From Glandiceps talaboti (lineage: Eukaryota; Hemichordata; Enteropneusta; Spengelidae), in the NCBI RefSeq assembly GCF_964340395.1, contig NC_135551.1:32011455-32068954 (forward strand): a DNA stretch of 57,500 nucleotides, given 5' to 3'. The notes beneath the pieces are model-generated. The model ran no database searches, had not been told where the DNA came from, and saw only the letters and a program-made list of their open reading frames with translations. Made by a program: the position numbers and the translations under genes. Shown here piece after piece: positions 20,777 through 39,521 of the stretch (position 1 is its first letter; each line of letters begins with the position of its first letter).

Positions 20777-21699
20777 TGTCTGTCTGTCTGTGAACAGCCT
20801 ACACCTTACATCACTACAGGATAGATGCACGACCACCAGGCTAATCTTTCTATACAGGGTGGTCGAGGGCCTAGTAACCAGCAATTCAACCAGTGGACTA
20901 TCTTAAACCCCTGAGACCCAAATATCTATAAAAGCTAGGAAATTAGCAGACTGTATCTCAGCTAACATTGTTGAGTAAAGAGTTACTAACAACTCAAAGT
21001 GCTTTGAAATTGACAATTGTAAAACTGTTCAATATAAACAGTCATTCTTAGTAAAAAAAACAACAACAAAAAACAAACAAACAAACAGACAAACAAACAA
21101 ACAAACAAACAAAAAACAAACAAAACACTAGTAGACTGGAACCATCTGGACAATAGTTCTGTGTGCACTAAATCTTGTCACACCTTTGAAATGGCGGTCA
21201 CAGTCAAAACCATTCTGACTTACACTCTCCCCGGCGTGTTTAATATTCCTTTACCTAGGACCTACCCCGTAACTATACGGATACAGACTGAGTTTCCAAT
21301 CTGATTCTGAATCTGATTCTGACACCAACGCAACTGGTTACAATGTATGTTTGCAAACATAAAAGTTGTTCTATCAACAAATGGACTCACATCCCGATAT
21401 CAGTCTCCATTCTACCAGTTTGTTGGTTCACAATTTCGATCGCCAGACAGTCAGATAGAAAATAACAATATGTAACGGCTTGACTCGATTTGTATTCGAC
21501 TCGACCATCGGTGTACTACGATCTCTCTGTTCCATCCTGTGAGCGATAAAACAGTTTGATGCAAATATGAAAACTATACCTTCAAGTCTCTAGCGTCGCT
21601 TGATGAGTGATACTTGATTGCCCAACCACTTGAATACAAGACATGCCTTAAAATTACACGACGGCTGACCGAGACATGCCTTGCCATGGGCAGCGCCAT
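14701..21699 (-). CDS. WARS2: Mitochondrial tryptophanyl-tRNA synthetase, six exons, 373 aa
   Basis: Charges mitochondrial tRNA-Trp with tryptophan in the matrix (class Ic synthetase). Exons: 21699-21580, 20346-20080, 18343-18263, 16707-16622, 15735-15617, 15149-14701; they join in frame with GT-AG sites and total 1,122 bp including TGA. Exon 1 (40 residues, rich in Arg and Ser, no acidic residue until near its end) is a mitochondrial targeting peptide; its ATG has A at -3 and G at +4. The ATP-binding HIGH-like motif PHIGN is at residues 58-62 (after SGIQPTG), and KMSKS at 239-243. Blocks such as [12 protein letters not shown] and [20 protein letters not shown] align with human WARS2 as I know it (about 360 aa). 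All landmarks are intact. Introns 2, 3 and 4 hold separate minisatellites. An out-of-frame ATG pair lies just upstream of the start. Confidence 0.96.
15870..16320. repeat. 75-bp minisatellite, 6 copies (WARS2 intron 4)
   Basis: CACAGTGGTATGTG recurs at 15881, 15956, 16031, 16106, 16181 and 16256, exactly 75 bp apart, with very few differences between units. Confidence 0.95.
17035..17336. repeat. 77-bp minisatellite, about 4 copies (WARS2 intron 3)
   Basis: GTTGGACAAGACTGAGTTAA recurs at 17095, 17172 and 17249, with a diverged part copy at each end. Confidence 0.9.
17730..18290 (-). repeat. Minisatellite built from the WARS2 exon 3 end and its splice donor
   Basis: Twelve intronic units of about 41-47 bp follow directly on the exon 3 donor (18263/18262). 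On the minus strand most units read CACTTACCACAATGGAAG followed by GTAAGTATATA: the last six exon codons (HLPQWK, one silent difference from the exon's CCT) plus the donor. Unit 1 (distal) and unit 2 have small changes. The plus strand also shows CTTACC…GGTAAG, so each unit is a short inverted repeat. Confidence 0.93.
18468..19990. repeat. 35-bp minisatellite, about 43 copies (WARS2 intron 2)
   Basis: Unit contains GTAGACAATCTAGCATTTCA and CAGGCTGTT, with period 35 (TAGCATTTCA at 18481, 18516 and so on). It fills most of intron 2. Units differ mainly at one position (CTAGCAGG / CTATCAGG / CCAGCAGG). There are no spacers, so it is not a CRISPR array. Confidence 0.96.
20717..20790. repeat. (TG)n / (TCTG)n microsatellite (WARS2 intron 1)
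   Basis: Uninterrupted TG dinucleotides followed by a few TCTG units. Confidence 0.95.
21050..21125. repeat. (CAAA)n microsatellite (WARS2 intron 1)
   Basis: Tetranucleotide CAAA/CAAACAGA tract with A-rich edges. Confidence 0.9.
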
Positions 21700-23434
21700 T
21701 TTGAGAATGGCATCATGGGAGCTTAAAATAAAACCCAATCGATTGCTATACAAGCAATACTATATTATACTATATATATAGTAATGTCACGTGGTAATCA
21801 AAGAAACTTGCCGCAAAGTTGACTATTGCAGGAATGTATTTTCTTTGGATCATGATACACGGGTCACGTATGAACACACGTCGTAGTGAAATAATGGAAA
21901 TGTTTGCAATGGACGCGTTATATTGCCAAACTTTATAGAACCAAGTTGGCATGACGCGCAAGTGCAAGTGTAGCGAACTCGGGGTATTTGCATGCAGAAT
22001 TCTCTGCGGCAGTATACTTTCACGAGCGTAGCGAGTACAAGCACGTTATATTCGTTTATGATTTGAGTACACGTAACAAAACCCTAGTGAGTTGTTAATG
22101 GTACAAGACATAAAGGAAAATAATAACAAAACTAATAAACTATCTAAAAGAAGCATTACATAACATAGTAAAACTAATGAACTACAAAAGCTATTCAATG
22201 TAAGGAAAGAGAAAAATAATGTATGGTAATTAGACAGATTTATGGAGATATATATTTTATTATGTATTGCAATTATTTTGTAGGTGGTGGTCTCTTTGTA
22301 TATTGCTTAATTTGATATATTTGCCAAGTGCAATAATTAGATTTGTGATGTTCATCGTTTCTTTAAATTTTTGTTCTTCTGGTAAGTTTATAAAATTATC
22401 AATATATATATCAGCTTCATTAAATAGGTCTTGCCTGTGTAAATCATAAATGGAACAGTGTTTTTCGTCTTCAATTTGAGATGAATTGTATATTTTACCT
22501 AATCTACTTGTTGCTGGTATTTTGTTGTAACGGCCTTTTTCAATTTCAAGCTTGTGGTCGCTTAGTCTAAATTTACTGATTATTACTCTTAGTTCAGGAT
22601 TATGTGATTTTATTAGATAAGGTTCAAGCTTAAAATCTGATTTAATGAGTTTGTATGTTCTAAGTTTACTGTTATTATTTCCATTTTCCTCACTGTATTT
22701 AAACTGTGTTTTTTTTTTTATATTATGACTTTTTAACACGTGAGAAAATAGACAATTCTGGAAAGTCATTCAATCATTCACGTATTGTTTATTCATTAAT
22801 TAATTCGCCTATCCATTCATTCATTCATCCATCCATCCATCCATTCATTCATTCATTCAACAATGCAGTTAGTCATTCATTCGTAAATTCATACATTTCT
22901 TCCACTCTCTCTTCACATGACAGCAATTAATGAGTTATTCATCTGTGTGTGTCTCGATCCTTATATCAGTTATTGACAGCTATTAGTTAGTTATTCATCT
23001 CTATCTGTATATACCCCTTATTGAAATGAGAACATTAATATAAGTTTGAAGTATATATGTCTCCACCCACACCTGTCCTATTAGAACCAGATTGCTATTT
23101 CGCTCATGATCATGTGGTCATGTGACTATAGAACAATAATTAACAGTATTGTGTATGTCATATACAACATTTGTTCGGTTAATGAATAATATTGACTGTG
23201 TGACCTCGGATTGACACGACATCATAACAACTCTGGCATTATGTTCAAAGTTCATTTCAGCTCTATCCATTTGCACGTGCATATACCAACGACTGGGTAA
23301 ATTTACCAAGTTTCAATGCCATTTAGAACAGCACAGGTCGTAAACTTTGCGACAGCTGCGTTTCCCTTGTACCACTGAACAAGAGGTACACGTAGATCTA
23401 ACAACGGACTCTATTTATTTGATTGTGTGGACTT
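21700..23434. other. Divergent spacer between WARS2 and GNAT-A
   Basis: Must contain both promoters, since WARS2 reads left and GNAT-A reads right. I cannot point to a specific promoter element. It holds the LINE remnant at 22260-22769 and an ATTC/ATCC microsatellite at about 22810-22860. Confidence 0.5.
22260..22769 (-). pseudogene. LINE C-terminal remnant
   Basis: A 169-codon open frame whose middle, RLSDHKLEIEKGRY followed by IEDEKH, matches the C-terminal segment typical of many invertebrate LINE reverse transcriptases (…R-S-H-L-x-I-E-x-G-R-Y…E-D-E-x-H…), then an F-N-L-x-x-x-x-K-F-K-like stretch. The cysteines usually found around this motif are missing and no RT core precedes it, so it is a 5'-truncated decayed copy. 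Confidence 0.6.
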
Positions 23435-31632
<8,198 letters not shown>

Positions 31633-31733
31633 TATTACTATGGGTTGGATACACTTTACAACTACTCTCAAATTCCTGTCCACTAGCTCTGTTTGATACA
31701 GCCACCCAGAAACCAATAACAAACTACACATAC

Positions 31734-32159
31734 TAGACTGTCGACAGTCGTTCGTGCCTTTTTTGCACGTTCTATCTAAAACTAAAGTTATCGCCTCGCT
31801 CCGATCCGGAGCAATATATACTATAACTACATGCTACTAATAGCGAGGGCCGTAGTCGCCCTAGTCTTGCTGCTAGACGTTCGGGCTTTCTTTCGATGCC
31901 ATAACTATAAGCGAACGAAGTTCGCATGTGAGAGCTTGCCCGAACACGGATGTTCCATCCTCGATAGCGTTGTTCGGCTGTGTGTCGTATTTTATCGGAA
32001 GAACATCCGAGGGCTAGCTGATAGACTATAGTCGCCCGGGCCTACCTGGCTATCAGTAGTACACGGTTATAGTAGTATTGCACTGGATCGAAGCGAGGCG
32101 ACGACTTTAGTTTAAGATAAAACGTAGCAAAAAAGGCACGAGCGACTGTCGACAGTCTA
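31734..32159. mobile_element. MULE-like foldback MITE with 9-bp target duplication
   Basis: Starts TAGACTGTCGACAGTCG and ends in its inverse complement; the arms stay similar for about 125 bp (GCCTTTTTTGC, CGCCTCGCT, GATCC, GCAATA). It is flanked by TACACATAC at 31725-31733 and 32160-32168. A second MITE (31862-32028) is inserted near its centre; without that and its duplicated 9 bp the element is 250 bp. It lies about 100 bp past the GNAT-A stop codon, probably in its 3' UTR. Confidence 0.88.
31862..32028. mobile_element. Second MITE nested in the foldback, 9-bp target duplication
   Basis: Begins TAGTCTTGCTGCTAGAC and ends GGGCTAGCTGATAGACTA; flanked by TAGTCGCCC at 31853-31861 and 32029-32037. 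A related copy in the opposite orientation is at 49944-50090, which fixes the ends independently. Confidence 0.88.
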
Positions 32160-32589
32160 TACACATACTACACTTTCAGATAGCAAGGTTTAATGAATAC
32201 AATTCCTTATAACATTTTGTACTTTATATTTAATTATTAGAGTGACTCCCATGCAGACATCAAATGCAGACGTCAAAACATTGGCGTCCGTGTGTCTGGT
32301 CTAGTTGCAGTACATTTCATTGATTTCTTTCATATTAAACACAGCAAAAATTTCCGATCTTGTTATCTAAGTGTAGAATATGCAGTTTCTTATTGGTTTC
32401 TGTATGCATATGGTTGTATCAAACAGGGGTCGGTGATCGGTAACATGAAACGGGCTGTATTGTAATACTAGTCTAATCCTCTGACATCGACAGTACACAC
32501 ATTTGTATGATCATAAAGGGTCATTGCCCGTTTAATCAAGTTCTACCTTATCCTAGAGAAATGCAAAGCTTACGCATTATTTACAAGAT

Positions 32590-33405
32590 ACTTTTATCAT
32601 AGTGAAAGCCTTGTAGTAAGATGGGATTATCATAGTGAAGTCCTTGTAGTGACTTATGGTTATCACATATCATGTATATTGAATGCCTATGGTGACGTAT
32701 GGTTATCATATTGAAAGCCTTGTAGTAACGTATGGTTATCACATATCATGTATATTGAATGCCTATGGTGACGTATGGTTATCACAGTGAAAAGCCTTGT
32801 AGTAACGTATGGTTATCATAGTGAAAGCCTTGTAGTAACGTATGGTTATCATAGTGAAAGCCTTGTAGTGACGTATGGTTATCATATTGAAAGCCTTGTA
32901 GTAACGTATGGTTATCACATATCATGTATATTGAATGCCTATGGTGACGTATGGTTATCACAGTGAAAGCCTTGTAGTAACGTATGGTTATCATAGTGAA
33001 AGCCTTGTAGTAACGTATGGTTATCATAGTGAAAGCCTTGTAGTGACGTATGGTTATCATATTGAAAGCCTTGTAGTAACGTATGGTTATCACATATCAT
33101 GTATATTGAATGCCTATGGTGACGTATGGTTATCACAGTGAAAGCCTTGTAGCAACGTATGGTTATCATAGTGAAAGCCTTGTAGTAACGTATGGTTATC
33201 ATAGTGAAAGCCTTGCGGTGACGTATGGTTATCATAGTGAAAGCCGTGTAGTAACGTATGGTTCTCTTGGTGAAAGCCTTGTAGTAACGTATGGTTATCA
33301 TAGTGAAAGCCTTGTGGTGACGTATGGTTATCATAGTGAAAGCCTTGTAGTAACATATGGTTATCATAGTGAAAGCCTTGTAGTAACGTATGGTTATCTA
33401 GTTGG
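32590..33405. repeat. 33-bp minisatellite with a higher-order pattern, ~24 units
   Basis: Basic unit GTATGGTTATCATAGTGAAA + GCCTTGTAGTAAC. A variant unit with CACATATCATGTATATTGAA + TGCCTATGGTGAC recurs at about 32,665, 32,740, 32,915 and 33,090, so groups of units have been copied together. Because 33 is divisible by three, frames stay open on both strands; they are not genes. Confidence 0.92.
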
Positions 33406-33556
33406 GAGACATCTTCATATTCATGTTGAAAAACAAAACTTTATGTCTGGCTGTAAATAAAATATAATGCGCAACTCTTGGTGCTTTTAATAGGATAAGC
33501 CTAACATACTTAGTTTACTTTTCTTGTTAAAAAGTCATTGATACAGATTTAACTTC

Positions 33557-33915
33557 TACAGCCAGTGACACACAAGCATTAACAAGCAGAGCTTGTTACA
33601 AACAGGGAAAATCAAATAAATTTGATTGTCACAGCAAGACAACAGAAACGTGTATTACATTTCATCATTTGATAAGAACAGTGATATGGCCTCTTTCTAA
33701 ACATGAAATACCAGGGGGAAATTGAATTTCATTTGTGAATGTGAGCTATCATAGAAAGAGGCCATATCGCTGTTCTTATCAAATGATGGAATGCAATACT
33801 ATGTCAATGCAATACTATGTGAATCCAACATGCTATGCCAAATGGTATTAATCCCATTCAGCTGTTTACTTTCCCTGTTTGTGACAACTTTATGTTGTTA
33901 AAGTTTGCCTGTCGC
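33557..33915. mobile_element. Long palindromic (foldback) element
   Basis: The arms pair from about 33,557 and 33,915 inwards. The best blocks are TTACAAACAGGGAAA with its complement at 33,870-33,885, and a 42-bp block at 33,659-33,700 (CATCATTTGATAAGAACAGT…) with two mismatches to 33,747-33,788. No ORF; target duplication not clear. Confidence 0.7.
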
Positions 33916-34288
33916 TAATTGTAAAAGACTCGGAATATTTTTATTAGTTTTAAGTTTTTTTAAAGTCGACCGGTATATACATTTAACAACGACTCTATAT
34001 CAGAACGCTACGAAGTTTGTAAATATTTTCGGGTTGTTTTCTTGAAAGATATACATGGCTGGGTTGTAAATATTAATAAAATATTTTGATATCAAATGCT
34101 TGTCGTATTTGTTGATTTATGTATGCATTTTATGACCCGATGTAAGGATGTGAGAGTCAAACTTATAACAATCAGGGATATGGCGTCCCCAGCACTTGGT
34201 CGTTATTTAACAGATCTGACATCCCAAAATAGTTAACTCCACAACATATATACATGTATAATAACTTTTGCCTATCGACTTCAGACCA

Positions 34289-34610
34289 CTGTGTATAGAA
34301 GTGGCCAATCATCATCAGTTATAAGTTACTGTCTGGAACACGGCCAATTATCATAAGTTACTGTCTGGAGCACGGCCAATTATCATAAGTTACTGTCTGG
34401 AACACAGCCAATCATCATAAGTTACTGTCTGGAACACAGCCAATTATCATAAGTTACTGTTTGGAGCACGGCCAATTATCATAGGTTACTGTCTGGAACA
34501 CAGCCAATCATCGTATACTAGTAAGTTACTGTCTGGAACACAGCCAATCAACATAACTAATACTGTCTGGAACACGGCCAATCATCGTTAGTTACTGCTT
34601 TACACCAAGA
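34289..34610. repeat. ~32-bp minisatellite, about 9 copies
   Basis: Unit AAGTTACTGTCTGGAACACR + GCCAATYATCAT, with small insertions between copies. Confidence 0.9.
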
Positions 34611-35746
34611 AACATACAATTGGGTGATATTTCAAATTTACATCTGGACTTCATTATAAATTATCTGATCACTTCAATAATTCCTCATATATCAAACAAA
34701 CAAATATTTAAATTGCAGTCCGTGCGAAGTTGTCAACTCCGTAGGTTTGTGTTGTTTCACTCTGACCTGCTGGGAGAAAACTGTTAATGAGGTATTTATA
34801 GATTTAAATGACATTGAAATGACCAAATACACTGGCAACCGTGGCAGTGTTGTGACATACGTAATATCATAACTATGTGATCAGTGCTGTCAAAACCGAC
34901 ACAATAAAATGAATTGTTAAATCAAAGCTTTACACTTTACCTTTCATGCGAATTTTTGATCTTGACCCAGACAAAAAGTGATCTTGACAAGTGTACGGCA
35001 ATGCCGAAGAAAGTGTTGTTGGCGTTCGTGGACGACATTTGTCCGAAAACCGTCCGAAAATTGCGACAGTGAGTGCATGTACACGTATATTAGCCTATAT
35101 TAATACACATGGTAAAGTAGTCGCTTCAAAATCTAGAGTCCAATAAGATAACTTCACTATTACTATGATAATGTTCAGTATCATGAAGAACAGGTGTATT
35201 ACATGTAAAACCCATCGCGTTCTTGTCGGTCATTTACACACGCGTCACATAGTAGCCAATGTAATGACATATTTATGCGTGCGTGACCACCTCTGGTCTT
35301 CATTCTGGTCGAAAATCCTCGAATTATAAATGGCGATACATATTTCAACAATTTTATGTATTCGATATGATGGGACAATCATTTTCATAGGCAACCAGCA
35401 CATTTTTATGGTCAAACACACAGAATTGAGGTCGCAATTTCGTTTAAGCCGTCGGGCCTGTCAGCAACTCATTTTCTGTCAATACGCTTTGTTGTTACAA
35501 CCAGTTTTGCACTTTGCGCATGAACACTACAAATACAGATCTACAAATCTAAATTAGAATCTCAATCTGAAAAAAGCGACGCCACCTTTGACCCTTTACT
35601 GTCCACTTCGGAAGTGACGGCTATTTGTATTGAAAGTCCACACATGCATTGCCAAATTGCGAAGGGCATTGAACGTATATATATGCAGAGTCAAATCCTT
35701 ATCTATTACACATGTAGTTCACTTTGAAATTTGCAAGTCTAAGATC

Positions 35747-38700
35747 ATGTTCGAAACAGATGTGATAACTGAGCAACCTCGGGCCAGTCTGTTAACAACA
35801 GGAAGTTCGAATTCGGACGTTGAAGAAGAAGGTGAAAGAAGAAATGATGAAATAAACATACGGAACATGGTTATTGGAGACTCAGAGTTTGCTGCTAGGA
35901 TGACTGTTGAAGCTTTCCGTGGTAAAATGGAGTGGGGAGCAGGAAAAGATAGGTACTATAACGTTACTTTTTATATTGTGAAGTATCAACTGAGAAACTA
36001 ACGTTAACCTGAGTGTAGCAGGTTAGTCTGTCTATGGTAGGGCAGTGGGTATGAATCTAAAGATATCTTTACCAACGTTTGATAAAGATATGTTCAAACC
36101 CAGTGGATATAATCCTCTAGACCATGGAGGACTCAGGTAGGAACTACCTCCATGCTCTCATGCTGATGGAATTGTCTCGACTTAGACAATTGACTTAGAC
36201 AACTGACAGGGACCGTATTTCGTACTACAATGTACTTCGATCTCACCATCCCATGGGATAGTGATGAAGTACATGAAGTACATTAAATGTTTCAAGACAC
36301 TGTAACGTTCAGGTCTTTCCATCTACTCATTGTCGTGGATGTGATATAGCCACCAAGCTACAACATTAGGTAAAATAAAAAAAATGTGTGTTTCCGGTAA
36401 CCCAACCGACCATAGTTCAAGCCCGGGAGTTCAAGCTGCCAACCCTAAACATTTTTGAACATTACAAAACGATTAAAAATTTGTTGTCTTCTTGACTTTC
36501 ATGCACATCTGTTTTCTTTCCCCAGTGATGTCTGTACACATTTCATTAAACTCTCACAGAAGGGGTAATCTGACCGACATTTGATTTTGGTTTTGTGTCA
36601 AAGCAATATTTTTCATAACTAAAAAATAATTTAAAAAGATACAATAATTTTTTTTAAAAATCCCAATCTACCTACCCTATTTTTTGAGGCTATGTTATAG
36701 AATCACACAATTTATTTTTTATGAGTTATCATATATACACTTGAGACAAGAATACTAGGCATCATATTTGTTGTAATATTTTGCACAGAATAGAAGACCT
36801 AGTGGGTCTAATGACAAGGTCTTACCAGTGCTCACCTGACATCTACCCAAGATATTTTATAGCTTTGTGTAATGACACAAGGGTAGGATTGCTAGCATTA
36901 AGACTCAAGAATGATCCGTAAGTATATAAGTATATTCCAGTTTTATGGAGAAAAATTGATTAGACAATTGCAGTATGTCATGTTACAGTTACATGTAAAG
37001 CATTTCTAGCCATTTCATACTCATAGGTAAGCATTGTCAGAAGGCACCACAGATTATGCAAAGTGAAGGTTAGAATTGTTGTTATAGTGGAAATCATATG
37101 GCAGTGTGCATGAAGCAGCAAATACAATTTGTATGTGAAAGAACTCTTTAGGGCATTACAGTAGTTGTCAAGGATAACACATTTTCCATAGTATTCCTCT
37201 GAGATAGAATACATACAAAGTATAATCAGAAGAATTGTATGAGTGTTTGTGATGTTCTCTTTGAAAGCACACTGAACAATCACATGTTTATGTTACATGT
37301 TTAGTGGTTTTATAAAACAGAGTTGTGCATAGATCACCAATGTACATTGTCGTTATTTTCATAATTCTGTTTGTTCTTGCAGGGAACCTGCAGAAGCCGA
37401 CTACTTAGAAACCTATTCAATGTTGGGATTCTGTGGATTTTGTGGGTAAGAGTTGATCTATATGTTTTCACAAAATATTAATAAAAATCCACAATATCAT
37501 TCCAATTTGTTAAATTGCTGTCTATGTCACACAACATTAAACCTTCAATACACACTAATAAACTATTTTACAAGTTCAAGTTAAACCTTCAATACACACA
37601 AATATACTATTTTACAAGTTCAAGTTAAACCTTCAGTACACACTAATAAACTATTTTACAAGTTCAAGTTAAACCTTCAATACACACTAATAAACTATTT
37701 TACAAGTTCAAGTTAAACCTTCAGTACACACTAATAAACTATTTTACAAGTTCAAGTTAAACCGTCAGTACACACTAATAAACTATTTTACAAGTTCAAG
37801 TTAAACCTTCAGTACACACTAATAAACTATTTTACAAGTTCAAGTTAAACCTTCAGTACACACTAATAAACTATTTTACAAGTTCAAGTTAAACCTTCAG
37901 TACACACTAATAAATTATTTTACAAGTTCAAGTTAAACCTTCAGTACACACTAAAGTAATAAACTATTTTACAAGTTCAAGTTAAACCTTCAGTACACAC
38001 TAATAAATTATTTTACAAGTTCAAGTTAAACCTTCAGTACACAAACTATTTTACAAGTTCAAGTTAAACCTTCAGTACACACTAATAAACTATTTTACAA
38101 GTTCAAGTTAAACCGTCAGTACACACTAAAGTAATAAACTATTTTACAAGTTCAAGTTAAACCTTCAGTACACACTAATAAACTATTTTACAAGTTCAAG
38201 TTAAACCTTCAGTACACACTAAAGTAATAAATTATTTTACAAGTTCAAGTTAAACCTTCAGTACACACTAATAAACTATTTTACAAGTTCAAGTTAAACC
38301 TTCAGTACACACTAAAGTAATAAACTATTTTACAAGTTCAAGTTAAACCTTCAGTACACACTAATAAACTATTTTACAAGTTCAAGTTAAACCTTCAGTA
38401 CACACTAATAAACTATTTTACAAGTTGAAGTTAAACCTTCAGTACACACTAAAGTAATAAATTATTTTACAAGTTCAAGTTAAACCTTCAGTACACACTA
38501 ATAAACTATTTTACAAGTTCAAGTTAAACCTTCAGTACACACTAAAGTAATAAACTATTTTACAAGTTCAAGTTAAACCTTCAATACACAAATAAATTAT
38601 TTTACAAGTTCAAGTTAAACCTTCAATACACAAATAAATTATTTTACAAGTTCAAGTTAAACCTTCAATACACAAATAAATTATTTTACAAGTTCAAGTT

Positions 38701-39468
38701 AAACCTTCAATACACAAACTATTTTACAAGTTCAAGTTAAACCTTCAATACACAAACTATTTTACAAGTTCAAGTTAAACCTTCAATACACAAATAAATT
38801 ATTTTACAAGTTCAAGTTAAACCTTCAATACACAAATAAACTATTTTACAAGTTCAAGTTAAACCTTCAATACACAAATAAATTATTTTACAAGTTCAAG
38901 TTAAACCTTCAATACACAAATAAATTATTTTACAAGTTCAAGTTAAACCTTCAATACACAAACTATTTTACAAGTTCAAGTTAAACCTTCAATACACAAA
39001 CTATTTTACAAGTTCAAGTTAAACCTTCAATAGACAAATAAATTATTTTACAAGTTCAAGTTAAACCTTCAATACACAAATAAACTATTTTACAACTTGG
39101 TCAGCAATTAATATTTCAACTGTTGTAATACTGCTGCTGTGGCTGAAGTTGGATATTGGTGTGTTCTAGCTATATGTGGTGATATGCTCCTTTCAATTAT
39201 TTTGGCCAGACCCTCATCAATGCTAACACTAGAGGGCGCTATAACTTTCAGACCCCTGCCATCCCCTCGCTCCTGTATTAGTGTGCCATCAGTGACAGTC
39301 TATTCTCATGTGTCAGTGTGGCGGTTAAAAAACTTTGCCTTGTATCAAAATTATAGATTATTTCACACATTTGCATGTCTGTAACACACAACATACCATA
39401 TCGTCTGTTCACACCATTACACATTGAAAATTTCACACTTTCAGTACATTGTAAGTAGATTTCCATGA

Positions 39469-39521
<53 letters not shown>

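Larger units (their letters stand above)
31633..35746. other. Spacer between GNAT-A and GNAT-B
   Basis: Contains the GNAT-A 3' flank, a nested MITE pair (31734-32159), a 33-bp minisatellite (32590-33405), a large foldback (33557-33915) and a ~32-bp minisatellite (34289-34610). The 34.6-35.7 kb part should hold the GNAT-B promoter; no defined element is recognised. No further gene is supported. Confidence 0.55.

Noticed and set aside
487-21699. A tRNA-Trp-primed retroelement near the tRNA-Trp synthetase gene WARS2.
   Set aside because: The primer is the cytoplasmic tRNA and the enzyme is mitochondrial; no mechanism links them, so this is coincidence.
32775-33460. Repetitive frames on both strands that look like a repeat protein.
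   Set aside because: The 33-bp period keeps any stop-free frame open; both strands are open equally and no splice or start context supports expression.
35330-35557. 75-codon frame upstream of GNAT-B.
   Set aside because: No recognisable domain and no support from the paralogues; lies in the expected promoter region.
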